64,000 bases of DNA, taken from positions 62,001 to 126,000 of the forward strand of contig JBBCGS010000001.1 in the NCBI GenBank assembly GCA_037200125.1, given 5' to 3'. The stretch is from JADGHX01 sp037200125 (GTDB lineage Bacteria > Pseudomonadota > Gammaproteobacteria > Steroidobacterales > Steroidobacteraceae). The notes beneath the pieces are model-generated. The model did no database searches and was not told the DNA's origin. It worked only from the letters and a program-made list of their open reading frames with translations. Positions 53,172 to 61,343 of the stretch are shown one piece after another. A program made the translations under genes and the position numbers. Position 1 is the first letter of the stretch. Each line of letters starts with the position of its first letter.

Positions 53172-53420
53172 ATGAACGAGACCAAAAGTGCCGAGATTTA
53201 TCGGGTTTGCGCCATTTCGACCGACCGGTGGGATGTGTATCAGGAACCCCGCCACCACCCCGTGGCGAGCTTCAACGACAAGGCCGCGGCCCTGAATTAC
53301 GCGATGTGCCTCGCACGTGGGCGCGTCGCCTGGCACCTCCTGCTGAGACCGGGTGAAGGGCAGACGACGGATGGGGTTGCGGTATCGAATGAAACGACCG
53401 CCGCCCTCCCCAATCATTGA
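53172..53420 (+). CDS. Small conserved hypothetical protein (DUF2188-like size)
   Basis: 82 residues from MNETKSAEIYRVCAISTDRWDVYQEPRHHPVASFNDKAAALNYAMCLARGR. The start is supported by CGAGGAGCG directly before the ATG. A beta-alpha pattern in which the helix covers AAALNYAMCLA resembles small DUF2188-type stress proteins, but this is not a firm match. The end overlaps the topoisomerase start by about 30 bases, so the two are coupled. Confidence 0.65.
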   Translation: MNETKSAEIYRVCAISTDRWDVYQEPRHHPVASFNDKAAALNYAMCLARGRVAWHLLLRPGEGQTTDGVAVSNETTAALPNH

Positions 53421-54486
53421 CGTCGAAGGGCTTCGCTACACGAGCGACAGTCAACCGGGCTTCAGCCGCGTTCCACGCGGCAAGCATTTCCTGTTTCGGG
53501 ATACTCGGGGTCGAACGATCAAGGATGCGCGCGTCATCCAGCGCATCCGCAAGCTTGCCATCCCACCCGCGTACCGGGACGTGTGGATCTGCCCGCACGC
53601 CAACGGCCACCTTCAGGCCACCGGCCGCGACGCGCGCGGCCGGAAGCAATATCGCTATCACCCGCGGTGGCGCGAGCATCGCGACACGACGAAATTCGAT
53701 CGAATGCTGGAGTTCGGGCGCGCGCTGCCGCGCATCCGGCGGCGCGTGGCGAAGGATCTTCGCAGCGGCGGCCTGCCGAAGGAGAAGGTGCTCGCGACGA
53801 TCGTCCGACTCCTCGAATGCACGCTCATCCGCGTGGGCAATGAAGAGTACGCGCGCTCCAACGGTTCCTTCGGCCTCACCACGCTGCGCGATCGCCACGT
53901 CGAGTGGCAGAGCGGCGCGCTATTGCTCGAATTTCGAGGCAAGAGCGGTGTGGAGCAGCGCGCGCTCGTGAATGATCGGCGAATCGCGCGCATCGTGCGC
54001 GACTGTCGCGATATCCCCGGCCAGGAGCTGTTTCAGTGGATCGACGAGAAGGGCGAGCGCCGCCCCATCGATTCGAGCGACGTGAACGACTACCTGCGCG
54101 AAGCCAGTGGCGGCTCATTCACCGCGAAGGACTTCCGCACATGGTTCGCAACGCTCGAAGCGCTCACGCGGCTTCGCAAGGAACGGCCGGGCGACGGTAA
54201 CGAGGCGAAGAAGCAGGTGCTCGCCACGGTCAAGGCCGTGTCGGCGAAGCTCGGCAATACGCCTGCGATCTGTCGAAAGTGTTACATCCACCCAGCAGTT
54301 CTTTCGGCGCATGAAGCGGGACGGTTGACGCTTCTGAACGGCGCCAGCGCGCCTCTGGCACTGCACAGGTTACTGGCGCCGACGCGTAAATTCCGAAAAA
54401 GTCGGAAGAATCCTACGTATCAAAGCGGGAACTCCACCGGCACGCGACCCCGTGCGCTGACTGCGGGGCCCAGCACTACCGCGTGA
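53389..54486 (+). CDS. DNA topoisomerase IB
   Basis: About 365 residues from MKRPPPSPIIDVEGLRYTSD (53389; 53371 also possible). Relaxes supercoils through a 3'-phosphotyrosine. Conserved parts: LAIPPAYRDVWICPHANGHLQATGRDARGRKQYRYHPRW, LIRVGNEEYARSNGSFGLTTLRDRHV (active-site Arg), FRGKSGV (Lys), KDFRTWFAT, and CRKCYIHPAVL with nucleophile Tyr299. The poxvirus-like bacterial enzyme; such genes are often under general-stress sigma control, matching the neighbouring EcfG-like gene. Confidence 0.92.
   Translation: MKRPPPSPIIDVEGLRYTSDSQPGFSRVPRGKHFLFRDTRGRTIKDARVIQRIRKLAIPPAYRDVWICPHANGHLQATGRDARGRKQYRYHPRWREHRDTTKFDRMLEFGRALPRIRRRVAKDLRSGGLPKEKVLATIVRLLECTLIRVGNEEYARSNGSFGLTTLRDRHVEWQSGALLLEFRGKSGVEQRALVNDRRIARIVRDCRDIPGQELFQWIDEKGERRPIDSSDVNDYLREASGGSFTAKDFRTWFATLEALTRLRKERPGDGNEAKKQVLATVKAVSAKLGNTPAICRKCYIHPAVLSAHEAGRLTLLNGASAPLALHRLLAPTRKFRKSRKNPTYQSGNSTGTRPRALTAGPSTTA
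54401..54416 (+). promoter_or_regulatory. GTCCTAC-like palindrome, site e (weak)
   Basis: GTCGGAAGAATCCTAC, 11 of 16 positions equal to the site at 60600, lying in the 3' end of the topoisomerase gene and 115 bases before the DUF4398 lipoprotein gene. Confidence 0.35.
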
Positions 54487-54530
54487 GAATCGGGCTCGAG
54501 ATCCGAACTCATCTATAGAGGGAATGCACA

Positions 54531-54932
54531 ATGTCAGCTCGTAACGGTTTCCTGGTCGCGGCCGCCTTGGGCCTGCTATGCGCGGGCTGCGCGACCCGAC
54601 AGCCCACCCCTGAAATCACTCGTGCTCAGACGCTCATCGAGCAAGCCGAGAAGTCAGGGGCGCAGCAATACGCGGCTGAGCAGCTCGATAGCGCTCGCGT
54701 CAAGCTGAGGCTCGCGAATGCGGCCGCGCGTGACGGTAAAGAGAACGAGGCGCGCGCGCACGCCAATGAAGCGGCGGCCGACGCCGAGCTGGCGCAATCC
54801 CGCGCGTCGAGCGGCAACGCGCAGAAGGCCGCCAACGAAGTGCAGAGAAGCACTGAAGTCCTGCAACGCGAAGCGGAGCGGACGCAGAGCCTGCAGCCCT
54901 CGCAGACCATTCCCACTTCGCCCACGCCTTGA
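54531..54932 (+). CDS. DUF4398 lipoprotein
   Basis: 133 residues. Lipobox LLCAGCATR near residue 20. Helical DUF4398 body: ITRAQTLIEQAEKSGAQQYAAEQLDSARVKLRLANAAARDGKENEARAHANEAAADAELAQ. Outer-membrane lipoprotein normally paired with an OmpA/DUF4398 protein, as here 10 bases downstream. Probably part of cell-envelope stability; a stress-type palindrome lies upstream. Confidence 0.85.
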   Translation: MSARNGFLVAAALGLLCAGCATRQPTPEITRAQTLIEQAEKSGAQQYAAEQLDSARVKLRLANAAARDGKENEARAHANEAAADAELAQSRASSGNAQKAANEVQRSTEVLQREAERTQSLQPSQTIPTSPTP

Positions 54933-54942
54933 GGAGCTCACC

Positions 54943-55827
54943 ATGAAGTTCGCAACATTATCTGTTTCCGCTCTCGCGAGCGCCGTGCTGCTCGCGGCAT
55001 GCGCTACGACGCCCAAGCGTGTAGCGGAGCTCGATCAGGCGCATTCCGACGTGCAGACCCTCGCCGCCGATCCGCTGGCCCAACAGGCTGCCAGTCAGGA
55101 GCTATCCAACGCGCGCAAGTCACTCGAAGCGGCGGACATTGCGCTGACGAAGGGCAAGCGCGAAGACGTGCTCCACTATTCGTACCTCGCTTCACAACAG
55201 GCGCGGACCGGAGAGGAGCACATCTCGGAAGCGCGTTCGAAGGAAGAAGTGGCGAAGGGCGAAGCCGAGCGAAATCGTGTTCTGCTCGAGTCGCGTACCC
55301 GCGAGGCGGAAGCCGCCACGGCAGCCGCTCAACAGCAGGCCCAGCTCGCGCAGGCTCAGGCGCGGGATGCGAATGCCGCTCGGCAGGAAGCTGAAGCGGC
55401 TCAGCGTCAGCTCGCGGAGCTGCAGGCGAAGCAGACCGATCGAGGCATGGTGCTCACTCTCGGTGACGTGCTGTTCGATACCGGCGCGGCAACGTTGAAG
55501 CCGGGCGCCAATTCGATAGTCGATCGTGTCGCCGCGTTCCTGAAGGGAAACGATGGCACGAAGGTCATCGTCGAAGGCCATACGGATAGCCGTGGCTCGG
55601 AGGAATACAACCAGCAGCTCTCGGAACGCCGTGCTCAGTCGGTTGCCGACGCGCTCGCTTTCCGTGGCATCGACCGCGGCCGCGTGGAAGCCGTGGGTCG
55701 TGGCAAGGCGCTGCCCGTCGCGAGCAACGAGACGGCCGCGGGGCAACAGCAGAACCGCCGTGTGGAGCTGATCTTCTCGGACGCGTCGGGCCGATTCGCG
55801 AGCGGCGCTGCGCCCGCGTTGCGCTGA
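54943..55827 (+). CDS. OmpA-family lipoprotein with DUF4398 N-terminus
   Basis: 294 residues. Lipobox LLAACATT. DUF4398 region (ELDQAHSDVQTLAADPLAQQAASQELSNARKSLEAADIALTKGK), then a coiled coil (EAEAATAAAQQQAQLAQAQARDANAARQEAEAAQRQLAEL), then the OmpA peptidoglycan-binding domain: LGDVLFDTGAATLKPGA, VIVEGHTDSRGSEEYNQQLSERRAQSVADAL, GRGKALPVASN. GAGGAG precedes the ATG. Tethers the outer membrane to peptidoglycan; operon with the preceding lipoprotein. Confidence 0.92.
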   Translation: MKFATLSVSALASAVLLAACATTPKRVAELDQAHSDVQTLAADPLAQQAASQELSNARKSLEAADIALTKGKREDVLHYSYLASQQARTGEEHISEARSKEEVAKGEAERNRVLLESRTREAEAATAAAQQQAQLAQAQARDANAARQEAEAAQRQLAELQAKQTDRGMVLTLGDVLFDTGAATLKPGANSIVDRVAAFLKGNDGTKVIVEGHTDSRGSEEYNQQLSERRAQSVADALAFRGIDRGRVEAVGRGKALPVASNETAAGQQQNRRVELIFSDASGRFASGAAPALR

Positions 55828-55838
55828 GAAGAGGGGAT

Positions 55839-55861
55839 CCGGCGGGCCTCAGGCCCGCCGG
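55839..55861. terminator. Perfect hairpin shared by OmpA and rpoN ends
   Basis: CCGGCGGGCC-TCA-GGCCCGCCGG: 10-base stem. The loop TCA is the rpoN stop codon on the minus strand, so the hairpin encodes the last rpoN residues. No T-run. Confidence 0.65.
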
Positions 55862-57231
55862 AAATCCACCGCGGGCAACTGCATCGACCGGCGATACTTT
55901 GTCACCGTCCGACGGGCGACCTTCACACCGCGATTCGCCAGCAACTCTGTGAGCTGCACGTCGGAGAGCGGGTTGCGCCGATCTTCCGCGGCGATGAACT
56001 CACGCAGCAAGGCGCGAATCGCCGTCGCCGAGCAGGATCCGCCGCTCGTCGTCGCCAGCTGGCGCGAGAAAAACCGCTTGAACGCCACCACGCCGCGCGG
56101 CGTGGCCATGTACTTGTGGCTCGTCGCGCGCGATACCGTCGATTCATGCAGCCCCAGCTCGTCCGCGATTTCGCGCAACGTGAGCGGCCGCATGGCGAGG
56201 TCGCCATACTCGAAGAAGTTCTTCTGACGCGCGACCACCGCTTCCGCCACGCGCTGAATCGTGAGGAACCGCTGCTCGAGATTGCGCACGAGCCAGCGCG
56301 CCTCCTGCAGGTGCTGCGCAAGAAGCGTCGTCTCGCCGTCACGCGCGTGACGGAAACAATCCGCGTACTGCTGATTCACCCGAATGCGCGGATAGATGGC
56401 GGAGTTGATGCTCACCAGCCACTTCTTCTTTTCCTTGCGCACGACCACGTCCGGCACGATCGCGCGCGGCTCGAAGCTACCGATCTTCGAGCCGGGTCGC
56501 GGGTCGAGGCTGCGGATCAACTCCATCGCCTGGCGCAGATCCGCCTCGGAGCAATGCAGAGCACTCTGCAGCTTGCTGTGATCGCGCGCCGCCAGCATGT
56601 CGAGTTTCGTATTCACGATGTCCAGCGCGAGCGCGCGACCCGGCTCGTTGCGATCCATCGCCTGCAACTGCAGCGAGAGACATTCGCCGAGGCTGCGCGC
56701 GGCAATGCCGCTCGGCTCCAGCGTTTGCACGATGCGCAACGCGGTTTCGAGCTCGCCGGGTTCTAACGCGTCGGAGAACGACGTCAGCTCTTCGAGCGGC
56801 TGACGCAGGAAACCATCTTCATCGAGCGCGTCGACGACGAGATTCGTGAGCGCGTAGTCGCGCTCGGAAAGACCGAGCAGCAGAAGCTGCTCACGCAGCG
56901 AGTCGCGCAGCGTGGAGGGCGACGCCGTCCACTCCGTCCAGTCCGGCGCGTCATCGCCGCCACTGCTGCTGCCGGAGCCGCTGCTCGACTGAAAGTCGAG
57001 ATCGTCCGTCGTCGACGCGGACTGCTCGCTCGAGCCTTCCTCCGCCTCCGCCTGCGCGGGCGCATCGGCGCTATCGCCCTGCTCCTCCAGGAACGGGTTC
57101 TGCGCGATGGCTTGGTTCAGTTCTTGCACACATTCCAGTGCGGACAGCTGCAGCAGCTTCACGGACTGCTGGAGTCTGGGCGTAAGGGTCAGCTGCTGCT
57201 TGAGGCGCAGACCTAATCCGGCTTGAGTCAT
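55849..57231 (-). CDS. rpoN: RNA polymerase sigma-54 factor
   Basis: 460 residues. Region I: GLGLRLKQQLTLTPRLQQSVKLLQLSALECVQELNQAIAQNPFLEE. An acidic Ser/Gly linker follows. Core-binding domain, then the HTH LTLREIADELGLHESTVSRATSHKYMATPRGV and the RpoN box ARRTVTKYR near the end, which reads the -24 element. The usual lptB and hpf/ptsN neighbours of rpoN are absent, so this may be a second copy or a relocated gene. An NtrC-type activator lies 2 kb away. Confidence 0.95.
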   Translation of the reverse strand: MTQAGLGLRLKQQLTLTPRLQQSVKLLQLSALECVQELNQAIAQNPFLEEQGDSADAPAQAEAEEGSSEQSASTTDDLDFQSSSGSGSSSGGDDAPDWTEWTASPSTLRDSLREQLLLLGLSERDYALTNLVVDALDEDGFLRQPLEELTSFSDALEPGELETALRIVQTLEPSGIAARSLGECLSLQLQAMDRNEPGRALALDIVNTKLDMLAARDHSKLQSALHCSEADLRQAMELIRSLDPRPGSKIGSFEPRAIVPDVVVRKEKKKWLVSINSAIYPRIRVNQQYADCFRHARDGETTLLAQHLQEARWLVRNLEQRFLTIQRVAEAVVARQKNFFEYGDLAMRPLTLREIADELGLHESTVSRATSHKYMATPRGVVAFKRFFSRQLATTSGGSCSATAIRALLREFIAAEDRRNPLSDVQLTELLANRGVKVARRTVTKYRRSMQLPAVDFRRA

Positions 57232-57452
57232 CTAGAGGAACCCTTCCGCGACTGCGATTCGATTCGTTCAACTACAAAAGCAACAGCCATGCCAACCGCA
57301 CCGCCATCATTATTTGCCGTGCGTTGAAGGCTTTGCGCCCTCCCTCGCGCGTCGGGTCGAGGTGATGGCAAACGTTTCGGCCGGGACAACTTGCAACGAC
57401 ATGTAAGAACGCCCCCCGTCGTCGGTGTGCGACACGGCCTTGTGAAAACAGC

Positions 57453-58102
57453 ATGGGATCAATTCATCAGAAGCAGAGCGGTTCCGGCGAGGGCGACTCG
57501 GCGTCGGAGCTGGAAGCCGCGGCGAGCGACACTTTCGAGGCACACGCGCAACGTGTCGCCGGGCTGGAAAGAGCAGTGGCGCGGGAACGCCACGCGCGCG
57601 AGCGCGCGGAAAGCGCCAATCGTGCGAAGGATGAGTTCCTCTCCGTCGTCTCGCACGAGCTGCGCTCACCGCTGAACGCGATTCTCGGCTGGAATCGCAT
57701 CCTGTTCGATCAAGCGCCCACACGATGCGGAGGTCGTCTCCATCACACCGCGCATCGAGCAGAGCGCCCGGGCCCAGCTCAAGATGGTGAACGACCTGCT
57801 CGACTGCGGCCGCATCGGCACGCGCAAACTGCGACTCGCGCTACGCCCCGTGAAGTTGTCTGCTCTGGCGAGCATGGCGGTCGAGGCGGCCCGTCCGGCT
57901 GCCGAGGCGCTATTCGCTGGTGCGCAAGCTGCGCAAACTTTCGGCGGGTGAAAACCTGGTCGCGGTTGCCGTGACCGGCTATGCCTCACAGGGTGACGTC
58001 GAGGCTGCGATCGACGCGGGGTTCGATCCACATGTGCCGAAGCCGGTGGATTTCGATTCGCTCGTGCCGATCATTCGTCGCATGGCGACGCGGCAACCTT
58101 GA
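57453..58102 (+). pseudogene. Remnant of a hybrid histidine kinase
   Basis: Start MGSIHQKQSG, coiled region (RVAGLERAVARERHARERAESANRAKDEF), then a HisKA domain with SHELRSPLNAILGWNRIL. A frameshift near 57722 shifts the rest (DAEVVSITPRIEQSARAQLKMVNDLLDCGR...LALRPVKLSALASMAVEAARPAAEA). At about 57905 the sequence jumps, in another frame, to the last third of a receiver domain (SLVRKLRKLSAGENLVAVAVTGYASQGDVEAAIDAGFDPHVPKPVDFDSLV). The HATPase domain and the receiver phospho-Asp are missing, so about 200 or more codons were deleted. Not functional as a kinase. Upstream 57232-57452 shows no gene. Confidence 0.75.
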
Positions 58103-58105
58103 GTC

Positions 58106-58139
58106 AAAAAAAGAGCGGGCTGGTCGCACCACAGCCCGC
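58106..58139 (-). terminator. Strong minus-strand Rho-independent terminator without an obvious gene
   Basis: Minus strand: GCGGGCTG (58139-58132), 9-base loop, CAGCCCGC (58122-58115), then TC and seven T (58112-58106). It directly abuts the 3' end of the plus-strand kinase remnant, which has no T-run on its own strand. So a minus-strand transcript should end here. Confidence 0.75.
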
Positions 58140-58854
58140 CAAACGGGGGGTCTTCGGTCAGCTTCGAACCGCTCTCGCGGCGTCGATGCAAATTCAGCGT
58201 GCGAATCGCACGCGGCGTGACGATGCAACGTGCATGCCAGAAAATTGATGCGTGGCACGGTTCATGCTCGAGCTTCAAGCGTGGCATTGACTGAGAACAA
58301 CTTGGGAAGGTGTGGGCGTGGCGCGATGAGTGCCCGGTTCACCACCGCAACAGGCTCGATGTACGTCACACGAAAACAACGATTTGTATCGAATCCGGCG
58401 GTGTCGCCGATCAGACGCCGCAGTGAGACGGGGACCTGTGGCGGGGCGTCCTTCGCGCCGCGCTCAGGCACTCACCGCGTGGCCCGGTGCGAATTCGAAT
58501 CGCTAGCGGGCGGTCCGGCCTCGTTCGGCGCTATGCCGAACAGTGGCGCACCGCATGTAAAACGTACAGTGTGTGCAAGAAATACGCGGAGAAAGCCCGT
58601 GATCGGGCGCGATATTTCCTTTTTACAGTCCGCTGTGGGCTGTAGGCAACGAACAAAGTAGAAAATTTCGCGCGGAACTCACACGCAAGCTGAAGCGTAT
58701 TGGCTTCTGAAGCGTTGTTGTCGGGTCTGCGGAATTGAACGGGGAGCGCGCCGCGTGGTCAGGCTAGCCATCGAATCTGGAGTAAGGAGAACGCCAATGC
58801 GCGATGCGCCCGGCCGCTCACGGGAGGCTTACCCCTACGCTTCGGGCGCGAACT
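58140..58854. other. Gene-poor region
   Basis: About 700 bases without a confident gene and with lower GC than the surroundings in its second half (58600-58690). It contains the doubtful minus-strand ORF at 58262-58471 and a short inverted repeat TACAG...CTGTA near 58625-58645. A plus-strand frame (58230-58661) looks random. Confidence 0.4.
58262..58471 (-). CDS. Possible small ORF upstream of the orphan terminator
   Basis: 69 codons, MPERGAKDAPPQVPVSLRR... then GFDTNRCFRVTYIEPVAVVNRALIAP. No signal peptide, no recognised domain, no clear ribosome site. It is listed only because a strong terminator of the same strand lies 120 bases downstream. Could equally be untranslated RNA or nothing. 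Confidence 0.2.
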   Translation of the reverse strand: MPERGAKDAPPQVPVSLRRLIGDTAGFDTNRCFRVTYIEPVAVVNRALIAPRPHLPKLFSVNATLEARA

Positions 58855-59031
58855 TCAGCGCGCAGTCTGCGCGGCCGTGCGTGCGGAGCTTGCGGGCACC
58901 GCGCCGCCTTCTTCCTCCCAGCGGTGGATGTCCTGGCGTGGTAGCCTCTGACGCTCGCGCTGTCTGCGCCGATCGAGGGTGGTTCCGAGGATCACCGCGC
59001 CGATCGACAAAAGCCCAACTGCCCAGTTCAT
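58855..59031 (-). CDS. Small single-span membrane protein
   Basis: 58 residues from MNWAVGLLSIGAVILGTTLDRRRQRERQ: one short transmembrane helix followed by a basic then acidic tail (DIHRWEEEGGAVP). Shine-Dalgarno AGAGGGTCGAAG precedes the ATG. Typical of small proteobacterial membrane proteins with YtxH-like layout; function unknown. Divergent from the NtrC-type regulator, with 59032-59164 between as shared promoter space. Confidence 0.5.
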   Translation of the reverse strand: MNWAVGLLSIGAVILGTTLDRRRQRERQRLPRQDIHRWEEEGGAVPASSARTAAQTAR

Positions 59032-59164
59032 CTTCGACCCTCTTTCATTTGCTTCATGACGGGAGGGGTCGAGCATCGATCGTTCCTGTCGGGCATGGAC
59101 GACATTTCACGCTCACGCGGGCCGGCATTACAGTGGCGCCCGCCTCAGGTTTGACGGGGAAACA

Positions 59165-60571
59165 ATGGCACACGCGCTGATAGTCGATGACGACCTGGAC
59201 GTCGTTGAATGGTTGCAGGAAGTGGCTCGCATGGAAGGTTTTACCGTCGCGCGTGCGCAATCTTTGCGCGAAGCGCGCATCGAGCTCGGCCGGCAGCGGC
59301 CGGACGTCCTGCTGACAGACCTGCGCCTGCCGGATGGCCAGGGCATCGAGCTCGTGAGCGAGCTGGAGAAGCCCGAGGCGACGGAGGTCATCATCGTCAC
59401 GGGACACGCCACCGTCGACAGCGCGGTGGCCGCGCTGCGCGCCGGCGCGAGCGACTATCTCGTGAAGCCCGCGGATCTCGAACGTGTGCAGGCGGTGCTT
59501 CGTCACGCGAAGAAGACTTCGGCGCTCCAGCACGAGATCGGTGAGTTGCGCGACGCGCTTCGCAGGCTCGGTCGCTTCGGCAAGATTCTCGGCAGCTCGC
59601 AGCGCATGCAGGTGTTGTACGACCAGTTGAGCCGCGTGTCGCCCACCTCCGCCACGGCATTGCTCGTGGGTGAGAGCGGCACCGGTAAGGAACTGGCCGC
59701 GTCCACGGTTCACGAGCTGAGCCGGCGCCGCACGGAGCCGTTCTTGCCGCTCAACTGCGGCGCTGTCGCTCCGCAGCTGATCGAGAGCGAGCTGTTCGGG
59801 CACGAGCGTGGCAGCTTCACTGGCGCGGATCGCCAGCACAAAGGTTTCTTCGAGCGTGCCAATGGCGGCACGATCTTCCTCGACGAAATCACCGAAATGC
59901 CGATGGAGCTGCAGGTGAAGCTGCTCCGCGTGCTCGAGACCGGGTCGTTCATGCGCGTGGGCGGCACGTCGCTGATCGTGACCGACGTGCGCGTCGTCGC
60001 GGCCACCAACCGCGAGCCCGAGAAGGCCGTTGCGGACGGCAAGCTGCGCGAAGACCTCTATCACCGCCTGAACGTGTTCCCGATCCGGCTGCCGCCGCTG
60101 CGCGAGCGCGGCACGGATATCGAGCAGCTGGCCCAGTACTTCCTGGACGAGCTGAATCGCATCGAAGGCACGAGCAAGAGCTTCTCGCGCGATGCGCTCG
60201 TGCGCCTCTACCAGCACAACTGGCCGGGCAACGTGCGCGAGCTGCGTAACTACGTGCAGCGGGCGTACATCATGGCGGACGACATCATCGAGTGTGACGT
60301 GGCGGTTTCCGACCCCGCGCCTCGCAACGATGACGGCACGACCATCACGATTCGCGTCGGCACGCCGCTGGAAGAAGTGGAACGTCGCGTGACCATGGCG
60401 ACGTTGGTCTACTGCGGGCACGTGAAGCGCAAGGCGGCCGAGATTCTCGGCGTCAGCCTGAAGACGCTCTACAACCGGCTCGAAGCGTACAACGGGAAGG
60501 AAGGCCAGAAGGGCGCCGACATGGACGATGACGCCGAGCCGGCGCCGACCCGGGAGTCCGCCCGCGGTTGA
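59165..60571 (+). CDS. NtrC-family sigma-54-dependent response regulator
   Basis: 468 residues. Receiver: LIVDDDLDVVEWLQ, acceptor Asp52 (LLTDLRLPDG), Lys of LVKPAD. AAA+ domain: Walker A GESGTGKE, GHERGSFTGA (the GAFTGA loop that contacts sigma-54, with Ser for Ala), Walker B GGTIFLDEI, LREDLYHRLNVFPIRLPPLRER. C-terminal Fis-type HTH: RKAAEILGVSLKTLYNRLEAY. Activates sigma-54 promoters; rpoN is 2 kb upstream. No cognate kinase adjoins it except the broken one at 57.5 kb, which may once have been its partner. Confidence 0.93.
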   Translation: MAHALIVDDDLDVVEWLQEVARMEGFTVARAQSLREARIELGRQRPDVLLTDLRLPDGQGIELVSELEKPEATEVIIVTGHATVDSAVAALRAGASDYLVKPADLERVQAVLRHAKKTSALQHEIGELRDALRRLGRFGKILGSSQRMQVLYDQLSRVSPTSATALLVGESGTGKELAASTVHELSRRRTEPFLPLNCGAVAPQLIESELFGHERGSFTGADRQHKGFFERANGGTIFLDEITEMPMELQVKLLRVLETGSFMRVGGTSLIVTDVRVVAATNREPEKAVADGKLREDLYHRLNVFPIRLPPLRERGTDIEQLAQYFLDELNRIEGTSKSFSRDALVRLYQHNWPGNVRELRNYVQRAYIMADDIIECDVAVSDPAPRNDDGTTITIRVGTPLEEVERRVTMATLVYCGHVKRKAAEILGVSLKTLYNRLEAYNGKEGQKGADMDDDAEPAPTRESARG

Positions 60572-60599
60572 GCTTCAAATTCGCGAGTGAGGTGTGTTT

Positions 60600-60615
60600 G
60601 TCAGACAGGTCCTAC
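60600..60615 (+). promoter_or_regulatory. GTCCTAC palindrome, site c
   Basis: GTCAGAC-AG-GTCCTAC, the best 7-2-7 form, flanked by T and A (TGTCAGAC...GTCCTACA). It lies 80 bases before the NarL-type regulator start. Confidence 0.55.
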
Positions 60616-60694
60616 AACCACACCCGCTCGCTGGGCGGTTTCGTTGCCGTAATAATCCTTCCCGGCGCCCCTTGCCTCGCCTTAACCTAGACCC

Positions 60695-61336
60695 ATGCCC
60701 GCTACCCGTGTTGCCGTCGTCGACGATCATCAGCTCGTTCGCATCGGCCTCAAGCAGATCATCGAAGCACAGCCGGATTTCACCTGGGCGGGTGAGGCCA
60801 AGACCGGCCGTGAAGCGCTGAACCTGCTGCGCGGTACGCCGTGCGATGTCCTGCTGCTCGATCTGTCGCTGCCGGACATGTCGGGGCTCGACGTCCTGCG
60901 GCAGATCAAAACCCACCACGATACGATTGCGACGCTCGTGCTGTCCGCCTATCCCGAGACCCAGTACGGCATGAACGTGCTGCGTGCCGGGGCCAGCGGC
61001 TTCGTGAGCAAGAACGCCGAGGACGGCGAGCTTTGCCGTGCCATTCGTGCCGCGGTGCGCGGCGGGCGCTACGTGAGCCCGGAGCTGGCGGAGCTGCTGG
61101 TGAGCGGCATTCAGGGCGGTTCGCCCAACGAGCCGCGGCACAGCGTGCTGTCGGAGCGGGAGTTTCAGATCTTCACGAAACTCGCGGAGGGCAAAAGCGT
61201 TTCGGAGATCGCGGGCAAACTGTTCCTGAGCGTGAAGACCGTGAGTACCTACCGGACCCGTATTCTGGAGAAGATGGGCATGAAGACGAACGCGGACATC
61301 ACGTACTACGCAATCAAGAACAACCTGTTGCAGTAG
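60695..61336 (+). CDS. NarL/FixJ-family response regulator
   Basis: 213 residues. Receiver VAVVDDHQLVRIGLKQII with acceptor Asp56 (LLLDLSLPDMSGLDVL), Thr/Ser-like LVLSAYPE and Lys of FVSKNA. LuxR-type HTH: LSEREFQIFTKLAEGKSVSEIAGKLFLSVKTVSTYRTRILEKMGMKTNADI. Probably paired with the NarX-type kinase encoded convergently at 61796-62740. A GTCCTAC palindrome lies 80 bases upstream. Followed 8 bases later by a receiver-only protein. Confidence 0.93.
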   Translation: MPATRVAVVDDHQLVRIGLKQIIEAQPDFTWAGEAKTGREALNLLRGTPCDVLLLDLSLPDMSGLDVLRQIKTHHDTIATLVLSAYPETQYGMNVLRAGASGFVSKNAEDGELCRAIRAAVRGGRYVSPELAELLVSGIQGGSPNEPRHSVLSEREFQIFTKLAEGKSVSEIAGKLFLSVKTVSTYRTRILEKMGMKTNADITYYAIKNNLLQ

Positions 61337-61343
61337 CCGCCCG

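Noticed and set aside
58140..58220. tRNA-like segment (GGTTCGAAGC on the minus strand)
   Set aside because: Only a T-loop-like string; no acceptor, D or anticodon stems could be paired.
58254..58267. Sigma-54 promoter (TGGCAC...TGC)
   Set aside because: The distance between the GG and GC elements is one base short and the second element reads ATGC; no gene follows it at a sensible distance.
58230..58661. 143-codon plus-strand ORF
   Set aside because: No ribosome site, random-looking composition rich in Arg/Ser/Thr, lies in a gene-poor region.
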